DNA of 64,000 nucleotides, from the NCBI RefSeq assembly GCF_027923555.1, contig NZ_AP025523.1, positions 496,001-560,000 of the forward strand, given 5' to 3'. The notes under the pieces were generated by a model that was not told the origin of the DNA, did no database searches, and worked only from the letters and a program-made list of their open reading frames with translations. The translations under genes were made by a program, and so were the position numbers. Each line of letters starts with the position of its first letter. The first letter of the stretch is position 1. The stretch comes from Vulcanimicrobium alpinum (GTDB lineage Bacteria > Vulcanimicrobiota > Vulcanimicrobiia > Vulcanimicrobiales > Vulcanimicrobiaceae). Positions 26,543 through 38,060 of the stretch are shown piece after piece.

Positions 26543-26968
26543 ATGTTCGCGGTGGCCTTCGCTTTTGACGATACGCTGACGCCGCCCGGCGACGCGCAGC
26601 GCGTCCTGCACGAACTCGACGCGCTCGGCGTCCCGGTCGCGGTGCTCGTGCGCGACGCCGACGAGGCCGCGCGCGCGACCGCGCCGCCGCTCGCGTATGC
26701 CGGCCCCGTCGTCACCGCGCCGCACGACGGCGCCGGAGCCCCGGCCGCCGAGGCGGTGGGCGCGCTCGCGGCGCGCTTCGGCCTGCCGCCGGAGTGCATC
26801 TGGTACCTCACGGGGCGGGAGCGCGGCGACGCGCAGGCCGCGTCGGCGGCCGGCGCGCATGGCGTCTACCTCGAGCGGATCGACGACGCGCTGGAGGCCC
26901 TGCGCGAGCCATACACGCGCTCGGCGCTGAACCTGCGCTACATCATGCGGACCGTGCTAAAGTGGTGA
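26543..26968 (+). CDS. Small HAD-like protein, motif I degenerate
   Basis: 141 residues. FAFDDTLTPPGDAQRVLHEL resembles HAD motif I and its following loop, but the DxDxT pattern is reduced to DDT. AAEAVGALAARFGLPPECIWYLTGRERGDAQAASAAGAHGV (split here only by description) resembles the C-terminal Asp loop in which HAD proteins bind metal, with GRERGD in place of GD. GAGGATG precedes ATG 26543. It is likely a phosphatase-fold protein of altered or lost activity, 9 nt after the debranching enzyme and 2 nt before the second Crp/Fnr gene. Function unknown. Confidence 0.55.
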   Translation: MFAVAFAFDDTLTPPGDAQRVLHELDALGVPVAVLVRDADEAARATAPPLAYAGPVVTAPHDGAGAPAAEAVGALAARFGLPPECIWYLTGRERGDAQAASAAGAHGVYLERIDDALEALREPYTRSALNLRYIMRTVLKW

Positions 26969-26970
26969 CG

Positions 26971-27645
26971 ATGGTCGAGAACACCGTCTGGTATCTCAAG
27001 CGCAATCGGCTGTTCGATCGCATCAGCGACGAGGTCGTCACGGGCTGTTCCGGGCTGTTCGTGCAGCGCACCTTTCCCAAGCGCTCGGTGCTTTTCGAGC
27101 AAGGCGATCCCGCGCGGATGGTCTACCTGCTCAAGCGCGGGAAGGTGCGGATCAGCCGCACCACCCCCGACGGCAAGGAGATCACGATGGCGATCCTGGC
27201 TGACGGCGACCTGTTCGGCGAAGAGATCGTGTTCGGCGAGAACCTGGTGCGCTCGACGCAAGCGACGTGTCTGGAGGAATCGTACCTCTGCATGTCGCGG
27301 ATGCAGGACCTCTACGGGATCATGTCGCGCAACCCGCTGATCGCGCTCAACGTCGCGAAGTACTTGCTAGAGCAGCGCGACGACGCGCTCAACGCGGTCG
27401 GAGAGATCGCCTCGCTCAAGGTGCACGAGCGACTGCTCAAGCTCTTCGAACGGCTCGCCGCCGATCACGGCGTCGCGACCGACGGCGGGACGAAGGTCGA
27501 CGTGCGCTTGACGCACGCGCAGATCGCCTCGCTCGTCGGCAGCACCCGCGAAACGGTGACGCTCGAACTCTCCAACCTCGTGCGCACCGGCCGGCTCGTC
27601 GCCGACGGGCACTTCTTCGTCGTGCCGCACGCCGTCGGCGTGTAA
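26971..27645 (+). CDS. Crp/Fnr family transcriptional regulator, paralogue
   Basis: 224 residues. The sensor barrel (LFEQGDPARMVYLLKRGKVRIS, GDLFGEEIVFG) and winged-helix HTH (LTHAQIASLVGSTRETVTLEL) are near-duplicates of the regulator at 20085; the recognition region GSTRETV is identical, so both probably read the same palindrome. ATG 26971 follows the HAD-like stop by 2 nt; GTG 26965 is an alternative start. It sits directly upstream of a promoter with the GGTAAG-N4-CTTACC site driving glucose dehydrogenase. Effector unknown; no Fe-S cysteines at the N-terminus. Confidence 0.92.
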   Translation: MVENTVWYLKRNRLFDRISDEVVTGCSGLFVQRTFPKRSVLFEQGDPARMVYLLKRGKVRISRTTPDGKEITMAILADGDLFGEEIVFGENLVRSTQATCLEESYLCMSRMQDLYGIMSRNPLIALNVAKYLLEQRDDALNAVGEIASLKVHERLLKLFERLAADHGVATDGGTKVDVRLTHAQIASLVGSTRETVTLELSNLVRTGRLVADGHFFVVPHAVGV

Positions 27646-27661
27646 ACCCTCGTCCCTTTCC

Positions 27662-27704
27662 GGTAAGACGCCTTACCGCGCGCGAGCGCCGCTCCGGGTA
27701 GCGT
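27662..27704 (+). promoter_or_regulatory. Class II Crp/Fnr-type promoter of the glucose dehydrogenase gene
   Basis: Perfect palindrome GGTAAGACGCCTTACC (27662-27677), then 21 bp, then TAGCGT (27699-27704). With TAGCGT as -10 the palindrome centre is at -41.5, identical to the site at 22875. Predicted start is near 27711, just before AAGGAG (27714-27719) and ATG 27732. Confidence 0.8.
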
Positions 27705-27731
27705 GTGGTGCAGAAGGAGACTCGCATCCAC

Positions 27732-28834
27732 ATGCAAGCCGTCGCCGTTTCCCGTAACGGTTCGTCCGGCGTCGCGCTGATCGACGTCGCACCGCCTCGC
27801 CTCGATGAGATTCCCGGCGGACGGGGCGTTCTCGTGCGCGTCGTGCGCGTCGGGGTCGACGGCACCGACAAAGAGATCCTCGCCGGCGAGTACGGCAAGC
27901 CGCCGCCGGGCGAGACGTTTCTTATTACCGGTCACGAGAGTTTCGGCGTCGTCGAGGCGGTCGGTCCGAACGTGCACGAACTCGCGCCGGGCGATCTCGT
28001 GGTAGCCACCGTGCGCCGGCGCGGGTCGAGCCCGTACGACGCGATCGGGACGTACGACATGACGACCGACGACGACTACATCGAGCGCGGGATCAACCTG
28101 CGCCATGGGTTTCTCGCCGAGTACTATGTCGACGACCCGGAGTACACCGTGCGCGTGCCTCCCGAGCTGCGCGACGTCGGCGTCCTGCTCGAGCCGACGA
28201 GCGTCGTCGAAAAGGGGATCGCGCAGGCGTACGAGATTCAGCGCCGCCTGCGCATCTGGAAGCCGCGCACGGCGTTCGTGCTCGGCGCGGGGACGATCGG
28301 ACTGCTCGCCGCGATGGTGCTGCGCCTGCGCGGCCTCGACGTGCACGTCTTTGCGCGCGACGAGGCGCCCAATCGCAACGCCGCGCTGGTCGCGGCGCTC
28401 GGGGCGACGTATCATGCGACGGCGAGCGTCCCGTTCGCGCAGGCCGCGCAATCGCTCGCACCGGCGGATATCATCTTCGAGGCGACGGGGTATTCGCCGT
28501 TCGTCTTCGACGCGATGGACGTGCTCGGGAAGAACGGCGTCCTGGTCCTCTCCAGCGTGACCGGCGGTTCGCGCACGGTCGAAGTGCCGGCCGACCGCAT
28601 CAACCTCGGCTTCGTGCTCGGGAACAAAGTCGTCGTCGGGACCGTGAACGCGAACCGCGAGTACTTCGAACTGGGCGTGCGCGATCACGCGCTCGCGGTT
28701 GCGACCTGGGGCGACTGGGCGCTGCGGCTGATCACGCACCGGGTCAGCGGGCTCGCGCAGCACGCCGAACTGCTCGATCTGCTGACGCACGGCACCGGGA
28801 CGATCAAGGTCGTGTGCGAGGTCTCGGCGCTCGC

Positions 28835-28838
<4 letters not shown>
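27732..28838 (+). CDS. Glucose/aldose 1-dehydrogenase, zinc MDR family (archaeal type)
   Basis: 368 residues, medium-chain dehydrogenase resembling Thermoplasma/Haloferax glucose dehydrogenases: [21 protein letters not shown] in the catalytic domain, [14 protein letters not shown] with zinc-region His-Glu, [13 protein letters not shown], and the Rossmann motif [12 protein letters not shown]. It would oxidise glucose or another aldose to the lactone with NAD(P). ATG 27732 is chosen because AAGGAG at 27714-27719 precedes it; GTG 27705 would place that site inside the gene. GH63 follows with an ATGA overlap, so glucose released by the hydrolase may feed this enzyme. Confidence 0.9.
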
Positions 28839-31525
<2,687 letters not shown>

Positions 31526-31530
31526 CGAAA

Positions 31531-31573
31531 GGTAAGCATCCCCACCGCGCCGGTGCGGAATGGGAAGTACGGT
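31531..31573 (+). promoter_or_regulatory. Class II Crp/Fnr-type promoter with degenerate right half-site
   Basis: GGTAAGCATCCCCACC (31531-31546) keeps the left half-site GGTAAG but has CCCACC instead of CTTACC. TACGGT (31568-31573) lies exactly 21 bp after it, the same distance and hexamer as at 22875. The predicted start is near 31580, only 3 nt before ATG 31583, so the message would be almost leaderless. Confidence 0.65.
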
Positions 31574-31582
31574 GATGGGGTC

Positions 31583-32656
31583 ATGAAGATTCTGGTCCGC
31601 GCGGCGCTCGCCGCCGCACTCATCCTCCCGCTCGCGCCGACGTTCGCGTCGGCGGCGCCGCTCGACCGCGCGAAAGTCGTTCTCCCCTCGGCGATCTCGG
31701 TCGATCTCGCCGCGAACACCGTCACCCTGCCGCTGTATCGCGGTTCGGTGCACGGCAACCCCGTCTGGTACATCAAGACCGACGTCTCCAACGCCGCGGT
31801 CGCGAAGCGCGAAGGTCTGCTGTACGCGCCGCTGCTCGCGAGCTCGGCGAGCGCCGCGCAGCACGCGACCGGCGCGTCGAACGCGTTCGCGTTCGCCGGC
31901 GGCGTCGACTTCACGCCGCAACGCGTCCTCACCACCGCTGCCGACGGCAGCGTCACCGCCGCCAAACCCGGCAGCGTCGGCGACGACGCGTACTCACCGT
32001 TCGTGCACGCGGCTGCCAACGGTGCGATCTACAACGCACCGATCGTCGCGAGCGGCGCGCACCCGTCGGACGTGGCGACGCACAACGACACCCTTGACCG
32101 CGTCGTCGCGATCGATACGCGCGACACCGCGCACGCAAGCGTGACGCTGGTGCTCGCGCGCGGCTTCACCAACGGTCAGCCGATCGCGTACATCTCGACC
32201 GACGCGTCGGCCGACGGCCCCGCAGCGATCGAACGCTCGACGTACGTGCCGCGCCTGGCGAAAGCCGCCGCTGCCGCGATCGCGATCGACGTCCTCTTCA
32301 ACGGCCGGACGGACGGCGAGTCGCAGGGGATCGCCGCCGCCGGTCTCCACGGCAGCCTCGGCGCGGAAGCGACGGTGCAGAACGCCGCCGAGATCGGCTC
32401 GCCGCTCAACGTGCAGGCCACGTTCCCCGCCCCGAACTTCGCCGCCAGCGGCTACTCGCCGCTCTGGCACGTCGCGCCGGCCGTGTGGACCGCGGCGGCC
32501 CTCTCCGGCGGCAAAGCGCATCGGCTGCGCAGCAGCGCGGACTTCGCTGCCGCCGCATCGGCGAACCTGATCACCGCGCCGGACGGCAAGCCATTCGGCC
32601 CCGCGCCGATCTTCGTGAACTGTCCCGTCGTCGGCTTCGAGGCCGCACGGCCGTAG
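31583..32656 (+). CDS. Secreted protein of unknown function
   Basis: 357 residues with a clear signal peptide (about 1-24, LILPLAPTFASAA). The mature part is Ala/Gly/Thr-rich with recurrent short beta-type stretches (VTLPLYRGSVHGNPVWYI, VTLVLARGFTNGQPIAYIS) that look like two related halves. Only one Cys is present, near the C-terminus. No enzyme motif is recognised. ATG 31583 is chosen since it begins the signal peptide and lies just after the predicted transcription start; an open frame from GTG 31553 would cross the promoter. It may be an extracellular or periplasmic protein induced with the sugar genes. Confidence 0.8.
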   Translation: MKILVRAALAAALILPLAPTFASAAPLDRAKVVLPSAISVDLAANTVTLPLYRGSVHGNPVWYIKTDVSNAAVAKREGLLYAPLLASSASAAQHATGASNAFAFAGGVDFTPQRVLTTAADGSVTAAKPGSVGDDAYSPFVHAAANGAIYNAPIVASGAHPSDVATHNDTLDRVVAIDTRDTAHASVTLVLARGFTNGQPIAYISTDASADGPAAIERSTYVPRLAKAAAAAIAIDVLFNGRTDGESQGIAAAGLHGSLGAEATVQNAAEIGSPLNVQATFPAPNFAASGYSPLWHVAPAVWTAAALSGGKAHRLRSSADFAAAASANLITAPDGKPFGPAPIFVNCPVVGFEAARP

Positions 32657-32659
32657 CGG

Positions 32660-33295
32660 TTACGGCGCGTCGATATCGACGACGCGCACCGGGTTGGAAG
32701 GAGCATAGCGCAGCGTGCAGATCGACGCATTGACGAAGATGGTGCCGCTGCGCTCCTCTATGCCGGCCGCCTCGTGAATGTGGCCGAAGCAGTGCACGCG
32801 CGGTCGCACCTCGTGCACGCGCGCGAGCAGGTCGTCGCAGCCGGCGGCGTCGCCGCGCGCAGTGGCGTCGAGAATCCCGCGCGGCGGTCCGTGCGTGATC
32901 AGCACATCGGTGTCGGCCGGAATCTGCGCCCACTTCACGCGCAGCGGTTCACCACGGTCCAGGTTGAACGCCCAGTCGAAGAACCGCGGCTGCCACGGCG
33001 AGCCCCAGAAGCGTAGGCCGCCGATCGTCACGCCGGCATCCTGCAGGTAGATGATCCCCTCGCCGAGCGCGGCGCGCGCAGCCTCGGGCATCCTCTCGAA
33101 CGGAAAATCGTGGTTACCGGCGATGACGATCTTGTGCCGGTGCGGCAGCGCACGCGCCCACTCGCCGAACACGCGAACCTCCTCGAGCGAACTCTGCTTG
33201 CCGCAGAGGTCGCCGCAATGCACGAACACATCTCCGTCCGGTACCGCGACGGCCGCGTGCCGCAGGTGCGTGTCGGATGCGATTGCAAGGCGCAT
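32660..33295 (-). CDS. Calcineurin-like metallophosphoesterase (MPPED/239FB type)
   Basis: 211 residues. The five metallophosphatase blocks are visible in order: SDTHLRH, FVHCGDLCG, IAGNHDFPFE, ITHGPPRG and FGHIHEAAG. The compact length and the THGPP block match the small MPPED1/2-like phosphodiesterases. Dinuclear metal enzyme; substrate unknown, cyclic nucleotides being possible. It starts 31 nt after the threonine dehydratase stop and is likely in its operon. Convergent with the secreted protein gene, 3 nt between stops. Confidence 0.9.
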   Translation of the reverse strand: MRLAIASDTHLRHAAVAVPDGDVFVHCGDLCGKQSSLEEVRVFGEWARALPHRHKIVIAGNHDFPFERMPEAARAALGEGIIYLQDAGVTIGGLRFWGSPWQPRFFDWAFNLDRGEPLRVKWAQIPADTDVLITHGPPRGILDATARGDAAGCDDLLARVHEVRPRVHCFGHIHEAAGIEERSGTIFVNASICTLRYAPSNPVRVVDIDAP

Positions 33296-33326
33296 GCGGC
33301 GTGGCCTTCGCGCCCGCGCGAGCGGT

Positions 33327-34541
33327 TCACTCGCGCACGAGTTCGGCGTCGAAGCCGATCTCGGCGAGCCGGGCGAGAATCGCCGGCAGGTCATCCGAAC
33401 GCTCGATCTCGACGGTGAGGTCGAGCTCGGCGTGTTTTGCGGAGAGGCTGCCGAAGACGCGATGGTGCGCGACGTCGAGGACGTTGGCGCGCGCGTCGGC
33501 GAGCGCGGTCGCGACGCTGGCGAGTTCGCCGGGTTTGTCGACCATGTGCACGCGGATGCGCACCACACGTCCCGAGCGCATTCGATGGCGCACGATCACC
33601 GCCGCCAGCATCCCTAAGTCGATGTTGCCGCCGCAAAGCAGCGTTCCGACGCGCTTCCCCGCGAACCGCTCCGGATCGCTTTGCAACGCCGCGACGCCGG
33701 CGGCCCCGGCACCCTCGACGACGAGCTTCTCGTCTTCAAGCAGCGTTGCGATCGCGGTTTCGATCGCCGCTTCGCTGACCAAGAGCGTCCCGCGCACGTG
33801 TTCGCGGATCAGCGATTCGTTGAGCGTGCCGACACGCGTTACCGCGATCCCCTCCGCGATCGTCGGGCCTCCCGCGACGGGGCGCTCGTCGAGCGCCGCG
33901 CCGACGCTGGGATAGAGCGCGGACTGCACGCCGAAGAGTTCGGCGCGCGAGCCGTACGCCGCGATCGCGAGCGCTGCGCCAGCGATCAAGCCGCCGCCGC
34001 CGACCGGGACCAGGATCACGTCGAGGTCGCCGGCGTCCTCGAGGAGCTCCAGCGTCGCGGTCGCCTGGCCGGCGATCACCTGCGGATCGTCGTAGGGATG
34101 CACCAACGTTGCCCCGGCCGTCGCCGCGAGTTCGCGCGCGTGCGCGGCCGCGTCGGCGAAGGTCGCGCCGGCCAGCACCACCTCGGCGCCGAAGTCGCGC
34201 GTGCGCCGCACTTTGAGCAGCGGCGTCGTTTCCGGCATCACGACGGTCGTGCGCAGGCCGAGCCGCGCGCCGTGATACGCGACGGCCTGCCCGTGATTCC
34301 CGGCCGACATCGTGACGATGCCGCGTGCGCGCTGTTCCGGCGCGAGCGCGAGCATCGCGTTGAGCGCGCCGCGTTCCTTGTACGAGCCGGTGGTCTGCCG
34401 GGTCTCGATCTTCAGGATCACGTCGGCGCCGGCGGCGTCGGAGAGCGTGCGCGATCGGACCGACGGCGTGCGGACGATCCCGGAGGCGATTCGTTCCGCG
34501 GCGAGGCGGACATCGGCGGCTGAAACGTCGAGCGTGGTCAC
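33327..34541 (-). CDS. ilvA: Threonine ammonia-lyase (threonine dehydratase) with ACT domain
   Basis: Converts threonine to 2-oxobutanoate, the entry step to isoleucine. 404 residues. TTGSYKERGALNAM carries the PLP Lys55; SAGNHGQAVAYH and GGGGLIAG are the substrate and phosphate loops. Residues about 328-404 form a single ACT domain, the short form (about 400 aa) often called catabolic. GTG 34541 follows GAGGAG at 8 nt. The upstream leader has an Ile/Val-rich peptide and an intrinsic terminator, so expression responds to branched-chain aminoacyl-tRNA and the role here is biosynthetic. The metallophosphatase gene follows. Confidence 0.95.
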   Translation of the reverse strand: MTTLDVSAADVRLAAERIASGIVRTPSVRSRTLSDAAGADVILKIETRQTTGSYKERGALNAMLALAPEQRARGIVTMSAGNHGQAVAYHGARLGLRTTVVMPETTPLLKVRRTRDFGAEVVLAGATFADAAAHARELAATAGATLVHPYDDPQVIAGQATATLELLEDAGDLDVILVPVGGGGLIAGAALAIAAYGSRAELFGVQSALYPSVGAALDERPVAGGPTIAEGIAVTRVGTLNESLIREHVRGTLLVSEAAIETAIATLLEDEKLVVEGAGAAGVAALQSDPERFAGKRVGTLLCGGNIDLGMLAAVIVRHRMRSGRVVRIRVHMVDKPGELASVATALADARANVLDVAHHRVFGSLSAKHAELDLTVEIERSDDLPAILARLAEIGFDAELVRE

Positions 34542-34562
34542 GGGGCATGCTCCTCGGGTGCG

Positions 34563-34599
34563 AAAAAACGAAAAACCCCTCGCCGCCGGGCGAGGGGTT
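34563..34599 (-). terminator. Intrinsic terminator forming the ilvA attenuator
   Basis: Read leftward, AACCCCTCGCC and GGCGAGGGGTT (34574-34599) form an 11-bp perfect stem with a CGGC loop, followed by TTTTTCGTTTTTT. It lies 21 nt before the ilvA start and after the leader peptide stop (34624). GGCGAG inside the leader peptide region can pair with CTCGCC of the 5' arm, giving a competing antiterminator. Confidence 0.85.
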
Positions 34600-34623
34600 C
34601 GTGCGGTGCGATGCGCGATCGCG

Positions 34624-34701
34624 TTACGCCGAAACGACTCGCCGGCTCGGTGGAGCCGCGATAATCGAACCGGCGATAATCACGAGGGCGCAACGCAACA
34701 T
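34624..34701 (-). CDS. Ile/Val-rich leader peptide of the ilvA attenuator
   Basis: A 25-codon reading frame, ATG 34701 to TAA 34624, beginning MLRCALVIIAGSIIA. It has four Ile, three Val and two Leu codons, in two Ile-Ile pairs and one Val-Val pair, comparable to the E. coli ilv leader. It starts only about 5 nt after the predicted transcription start, so it is nearly leaderless. Stalling at Ile/Val codons would free the antiterminator and allow transcription into ilvA. Its position between a good promoter and an intrinsic terminator supports a regulatory role rather than a protein function. Confidence 0.8.
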   Translation of the reverse strand: MLRCALVIIAGSIIAAPPSRRVVSA

Positions 34702-34712
34702 CGGTAGGGCGA

Positions 34713-34742
34713 TCAATACCACGGACGCTCGGTCGCTGTCAA
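34713..34742 (-). promoter_or_regulatory. Promoter of the ilvA leader
   Basis: On the minus strand, TTGACA (34737-34742) and TATTGA (34713-34718) with an 18-bp spacer. Predicted start is about 34706, a few nt before the leader peptide ATG. Nothing else is recognised between it and the divergent Uma2 gene at 34881. Confidence 0.7.
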
Positions 34743-34880
34743 TTCAGCCGGCGGCATTCCGCGCGAGTGTGCGCTCCGGCCGACGGTGTGCGGGCGGGAA
34801 TTGCGCGATGGCGGGCGCGGTCCATCGTCCGGCGAAATATCCCGGCAATCCCAGGGACACGCCGCGAGGGTCACGCTGCG

Positions 34881-35453
34881 ATGAGTGAGATGGCAGCCCT
34901 TCCGAACGAGATCACACCCTATCGCATGTCGGTCGACGAGTTCTACCGTATCGGCGATCTGCTCGACGAAGACCGCACGGAGTTGCTCGACGGGGTCATC
35001 GTCGCCGTGAGCCCGGTTTCGGTCGCGCATGGCGCGCGGGCGGCCGCGATCACGATCGCGCTCGGCAACGCGTTCGGCAGTCGTGCCGTCGTGATTGCCG
35101 GCGGATCGATGACGGTCGACCGATACGATGCTCCGCTGCCCGACGTCTCGGTTCTTCGGCCGCTTCTGCCGGATGCCGGCACGTATGCGTCCGTCGAGCA
35201 GGCGCTGTGCGTCGTCGAGGTTGCGAAGTCGAGCCTCACCCGGGATCTGCACTACAAAGCCCATCTTTCCGCGCGAGCCGGCGTCGCGGATTATCTCGTC
35301 GCGGACATCGACGGCGACGTCGTGCACCACCACACGGGCCCGTCGCCCGGCGGATACGCAAGCGTAGCCGTGCTGCGGCACGGCGCAACGTTCTCCATCG
35401 CGGCGTTTCCCGACATCGTGCTGCGCGCCGACGCGTTCCTCGCGCCGCGCTGA
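34881..35453 (+). CDS. Uma2/DUF820 family PD-(D/E)XK nuclease-like protein
   Basis: 190 residues. SVDEFYRIGDLLDEDRTELLDG is the typical N-terminus, PDVSVLRP supplies the nuclease Asp, and CVVEVAKSSLTRDLHYKAHL gives the ExxxS...K block of the restriction-endonuclease-like fold. Such genes are abundant in high-GC and cyanobacterial genomes and their function is not settled. ATG 34881 has only a weak GAGG upstream. Convergent with the EamA gene, 8 nt between stops. Confidence 0.88.
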   Translation: MSEMAALPNEITPYRMSVDEFYRIGDLLDEDRTELLDGVIVAVSPVSVAHGARAAAITIALGNAFGSRAVVIAGGSMTVDRYDAPLPDVSVLRPLLPDAGTYASVEQALCVVEVAKSSLTRDLHYKAHLSARAGVADYLVADIDGDVVHHHTGPSPGGYASVAVLRHGATFSIAAFPDIVLRADAFLAPR

Positions 35454-35461
35454 CGCACGGC

Positions 35462-36334
35462 CTAGTTTTCCGGCAGCACCTGACGCTGCGCCGTGCGCAG
35501 GGCGAGCCAGATTCCCGCGATCACGAGCGCGCTGCCGGCAAGCTCGCGCGCACCGAAGTGCTCGCCGCCCAGCAATGCCCCGACGGCGACCGCGAGCACC
35601 GGGATCACGAGCGCGGAGAGGCCGACGACCCAGGTCTGCAGCCGCTGCAGCAGCCAATGGTTGAGATAAAACGCGATCCCGCTGCCGAGTACCGCGAGAT
35701 ACAGTACTGCACCGATCGACGGCGGCGCGAGGGCGCGCTGCCAGTCCGGATGCTCGAACGCGATCCCGGCGAGCGTCATCGCGGCGCCGGCGATCAGCAT
35801 CGCGGGCGGGAGCGTGCGCAGCGGGTTGGTGCCGGCGTGACGCTTGAGTTCGATGTTGGCGTAGGCCGAGATCGCCGCGGCGGCGAGCGTTGCGAGGATG
35901 TACGGGAGCGCACCGTGGACGTCGGGGCCGATCGAGATCGCGGCGACGCCGGCCAGCGCGAGCGCGGCGCCCACGATCGCATTCGCCCCGACGCGTTCGC
36001 CGAACAGCAGCGCGCCCAGCGCGAACACCCAGAACGGCAACGTCCCGAAGAGCACCGCGACGAGACCCGATGCGAGGCCCGTCTCGGCGTAGTACGTCAG
36101 CGCGTAGTTGCCGCCGAAGAGCGTCGCGGCGAGGAGCAGGATCGTCGCCCACGGCGCTTTCGTGCCGCGCTCGGCCGGCACGAGGCGCGCCAGCAGCCAC
36201 AGGAACAGCGCCGCGACGACGAAACGCACGCCCGCTCCCGTCAGCGGCGGGAGGGCCGCGAGGCTGATCTTGATTGCGAGCCAGGTTGTCCCCCAGATCG
36301 CACACATCGCCGCATAGGCCGCCGTCGTGCGCAT
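35462..36334 (-). CDS. EamA/DMT-superfamily transporter
   Basis: 290 residues with ten predicted membrane helices in two EamA halves (about 5-135 and 145-285). The first half starts AIWGTTWLAIK, the usual DMT signature, and the second contains LGSGIAFYLNHWLLQRL. Likely exports or imports a small metabolite such as an amino acid; substrate not predictable. ATG 36334 is chosen; GTG 36340 two codons earlier is an alternative. It follows mccB by 38 nt in the same direction. Confidence 0.9.
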   Translation of the reverse strand: MRTTAAYAAMCAIWGTTWLAIKISLAALPPLTGAGVRFVVAALFLWLLARLVPAERGTKAPWATILLLAATLFGGNYALTYYAETGLASGLVAVLFGTLPFWVFALGALLFGERVGANAIVGAALALAGVAAISIGPDVHGALPYILATLAAAAISAYANIELKRHAGTNPLRTLPPAMLIAGAAMTLAGIAFEHPDWQRALAPPSIGAVLYLAVLGSGIAFYLNHWLLQRLQTWVVGLSALVIPVLAVAVGALLGGEHFGARELAGSALVIAGIWLALRTAQRQVLPEN

Positions 36335-36372
36335 GTCCACGATGCTGTTCGACCCGCCGGGGCGGCGGAGCG

Positions 36373-37983
36373 TTACATCCGGAAAATGCCGAATTCGGTG
36401 TCGCTCGCGGGACAATAACGCGCGGCGCGCAAGCCGATTGCGAGCACGCGACGGGTGTCCATCGGATCGATGATCCCGTCGTCCCAGATGCGCGCGGTCG
36501 AGTGGTACGGGTTACCCTCGTTTTCGTATTTCTGCAGGATCGGCGCTTTGAACGCGTCCTGTTCTTCCTGCGTCAGCGCGGGCTTGTGCTTCTCGGCGTC
36601 GGCGTTCATGCGCACCGTGAGCAGCGTCGACGCCGCCTGCTGGCCGCCCATCACGCTGATCCGCGCGTTGGGCCACATCCAAAGTTGGCGCGGCGCGTAG
36701 GCGCGTCCGCACATCCCGTAGTTGCCCGCGCCGAAACTGCCGCCGATCACGACGGTGAACTTCGGCACCGCGGCGCACGCGACGGCGGTGACGAGCTTCG
36801 CGCCGTCCTTCGCGATCCCGCGGTTTTCATATTCCTTGCCGATCATGAATCCGGTGATGTTCTGCAGAAAGAGCAGCGGAATACCGCGGCGGCAGCAGAG
36901 CTCGATGAAGTGCGCGCCCTTGAGCGCCGACTCGCTGAAAAGAATGCCGTTGTTCGCGAGGATCCCGACCGGATGCCCCTCGAGATGCGCGAACCCGCAG
37001 ACCAGCGTCGCGCCGTAGCGCGCTTTGAACTCCGCGAACTCCGACGCGTCGACGATCCGCGCGATCACTTCGCGCACGTCGAAGGTCTGACGCGGGTCGG
37101 CGGGGACGATCCCGTACAGTTCAGCGGGATCGCGCGCCGGCGGTTTCGTATCGCGCACCGGCCACGGATCGTACGGCCGCCGCTCGAGCCGGCCGACGAT
37201 CTGGCGCACGATCCCGAGCGCGTGTTCGTCGTCGACGGCGTAGTGATCGACGACGCCGCTGATGCGCGTGTGCACGTCGGCGCCGCCGAGTTCTTCGGCG
37301 GTGACGATCTCGCCGGTCGCCGCTTGCACCAACGGCGGACCCCCCAGAAAGATCGTGCCCTGGTCTTTGACGATGATCGACTCGTCGGCCATCGCCGGGA
37401 CATACGCACCGCCCGCGGTGCACGAACCCATCACCGCGGCGATCTGCGGTATTTTCTGCGCCGACATGCGCGCCTGATTGTAAAAGATGCGCCCGAAGTG
37501 ATCGCGGTCCGGAAACACCTCGTCCTGCAACGGCAAGAACGCGCCGCCCGAGTCGACGAGGTAGATGCACGCGAGGCCGTTCTGCTCGGCGATCTCCTGC
37601 GCGCGCAGATGCTTCTTCACCGTCATCGGATAGTAGGTGCCGCCCTTGACGGTCGCGTCGTTCGCGACGATCACGCAGTCGACGCCGTCGATCGTCCCGA
37701 TCCCGGTGACGATCCCGGCTGCCGGCGCGTCACCGCGGTACATCCCGTGTGCGGCGAGCGCGGAGAACTCCAGGAACGGCGTGCCGGGATCGACGAGGCG
37801 GTCGACGCGGTCGCGCGCCGTCAGCTTGCCGCGCTTGCGGTGTCGGGCGACCGCGTCGGGGCCGCCGCCGCCGCGCACCAGCGCGAGCTGCGCGCGCAGA
37901 TCGTCGACGAGCGCCTGCATCGCGCGCGCGTTGATGTCGAAATCGTCGGATCGGGAATCGACCCGGGTCGCCAGAAGGGTCAC
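36373..37983 (-). CDS. mccB: 3-Methylcrotonyl-CoA carboxylase, beta (carboxyltransferase) subunit
   Basis: 536 residues. The match to MCC beta is strong along the whole chain: [97 protein letters not shown], and the terminal FGIFRM. It transfers carboxyl from biotin on MccA to 3-methylcrotonyl-CoA. The first conserved residues follow GTG 37983; no strong ribosome site. It is 20 kb from the mccA gene at 14663, so the holoenzyme is assembled from separated loci. Divergent from the DUF1800 gene. Confidence 0.95.
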   Translation of the reverse strand: MTLLATRVDSRSDDFDINARAMQALVDDLRAQLALVRGGGGPDAVARHRKRGKLTARDRVDRLVDPGTPFLEFSALAAHGMYRGDAPAAGIVTGIGTIDGVDCVIVANDATVKGGTYYPMTVKKHLRAQEIAEQNGLACIYLVDSGGAFLPLQDEVFPDRDHFGRIFYNQARMSAQKIPQIAAVMGSCTAGGAYVPAMADESIIVKDQGTIFLGGPPLVQAATGEIVTAEELGGADVHTRISGVVDHYAVDDEHALGIVRQIVGRLERRPYDPWPVRDTKPPARDPAELYGIVPADPRQTFDVREVIARIVDASEFAEFKARYGATLVCGFAHLEGHPVGILANNGILFSESALKGAHFIELCCRRGIPLLFLQNITGFMIGKEYENRGIAKDGAKLVTAVACAAVPKFTVVIGGSFGAGNYGMCGRAYAPRQLWMWPNARISVMGGQQAASTLLTVRMNADAEKHKPALTQEEQDAFKAPILQKYENEGNPYHSTARIWDDGIIDPMDTRRVLAIGLRAARYCPASDTEFGIFRM

Positions 37984-38060
37984 GCGATGCCGATTTAAGC
38001 CCGTGTGAGAATATCCATCCCGCAGCACGCAAACGGCGGCAGGCGCGCTAGGATGGCATC

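Noticed and set aside
27705-27731. GTG 27705 as start of glucose dehydrogenase
   Set aside because: It would put the predicted transcription start and the AAGGAG ribosome site inside the gene.
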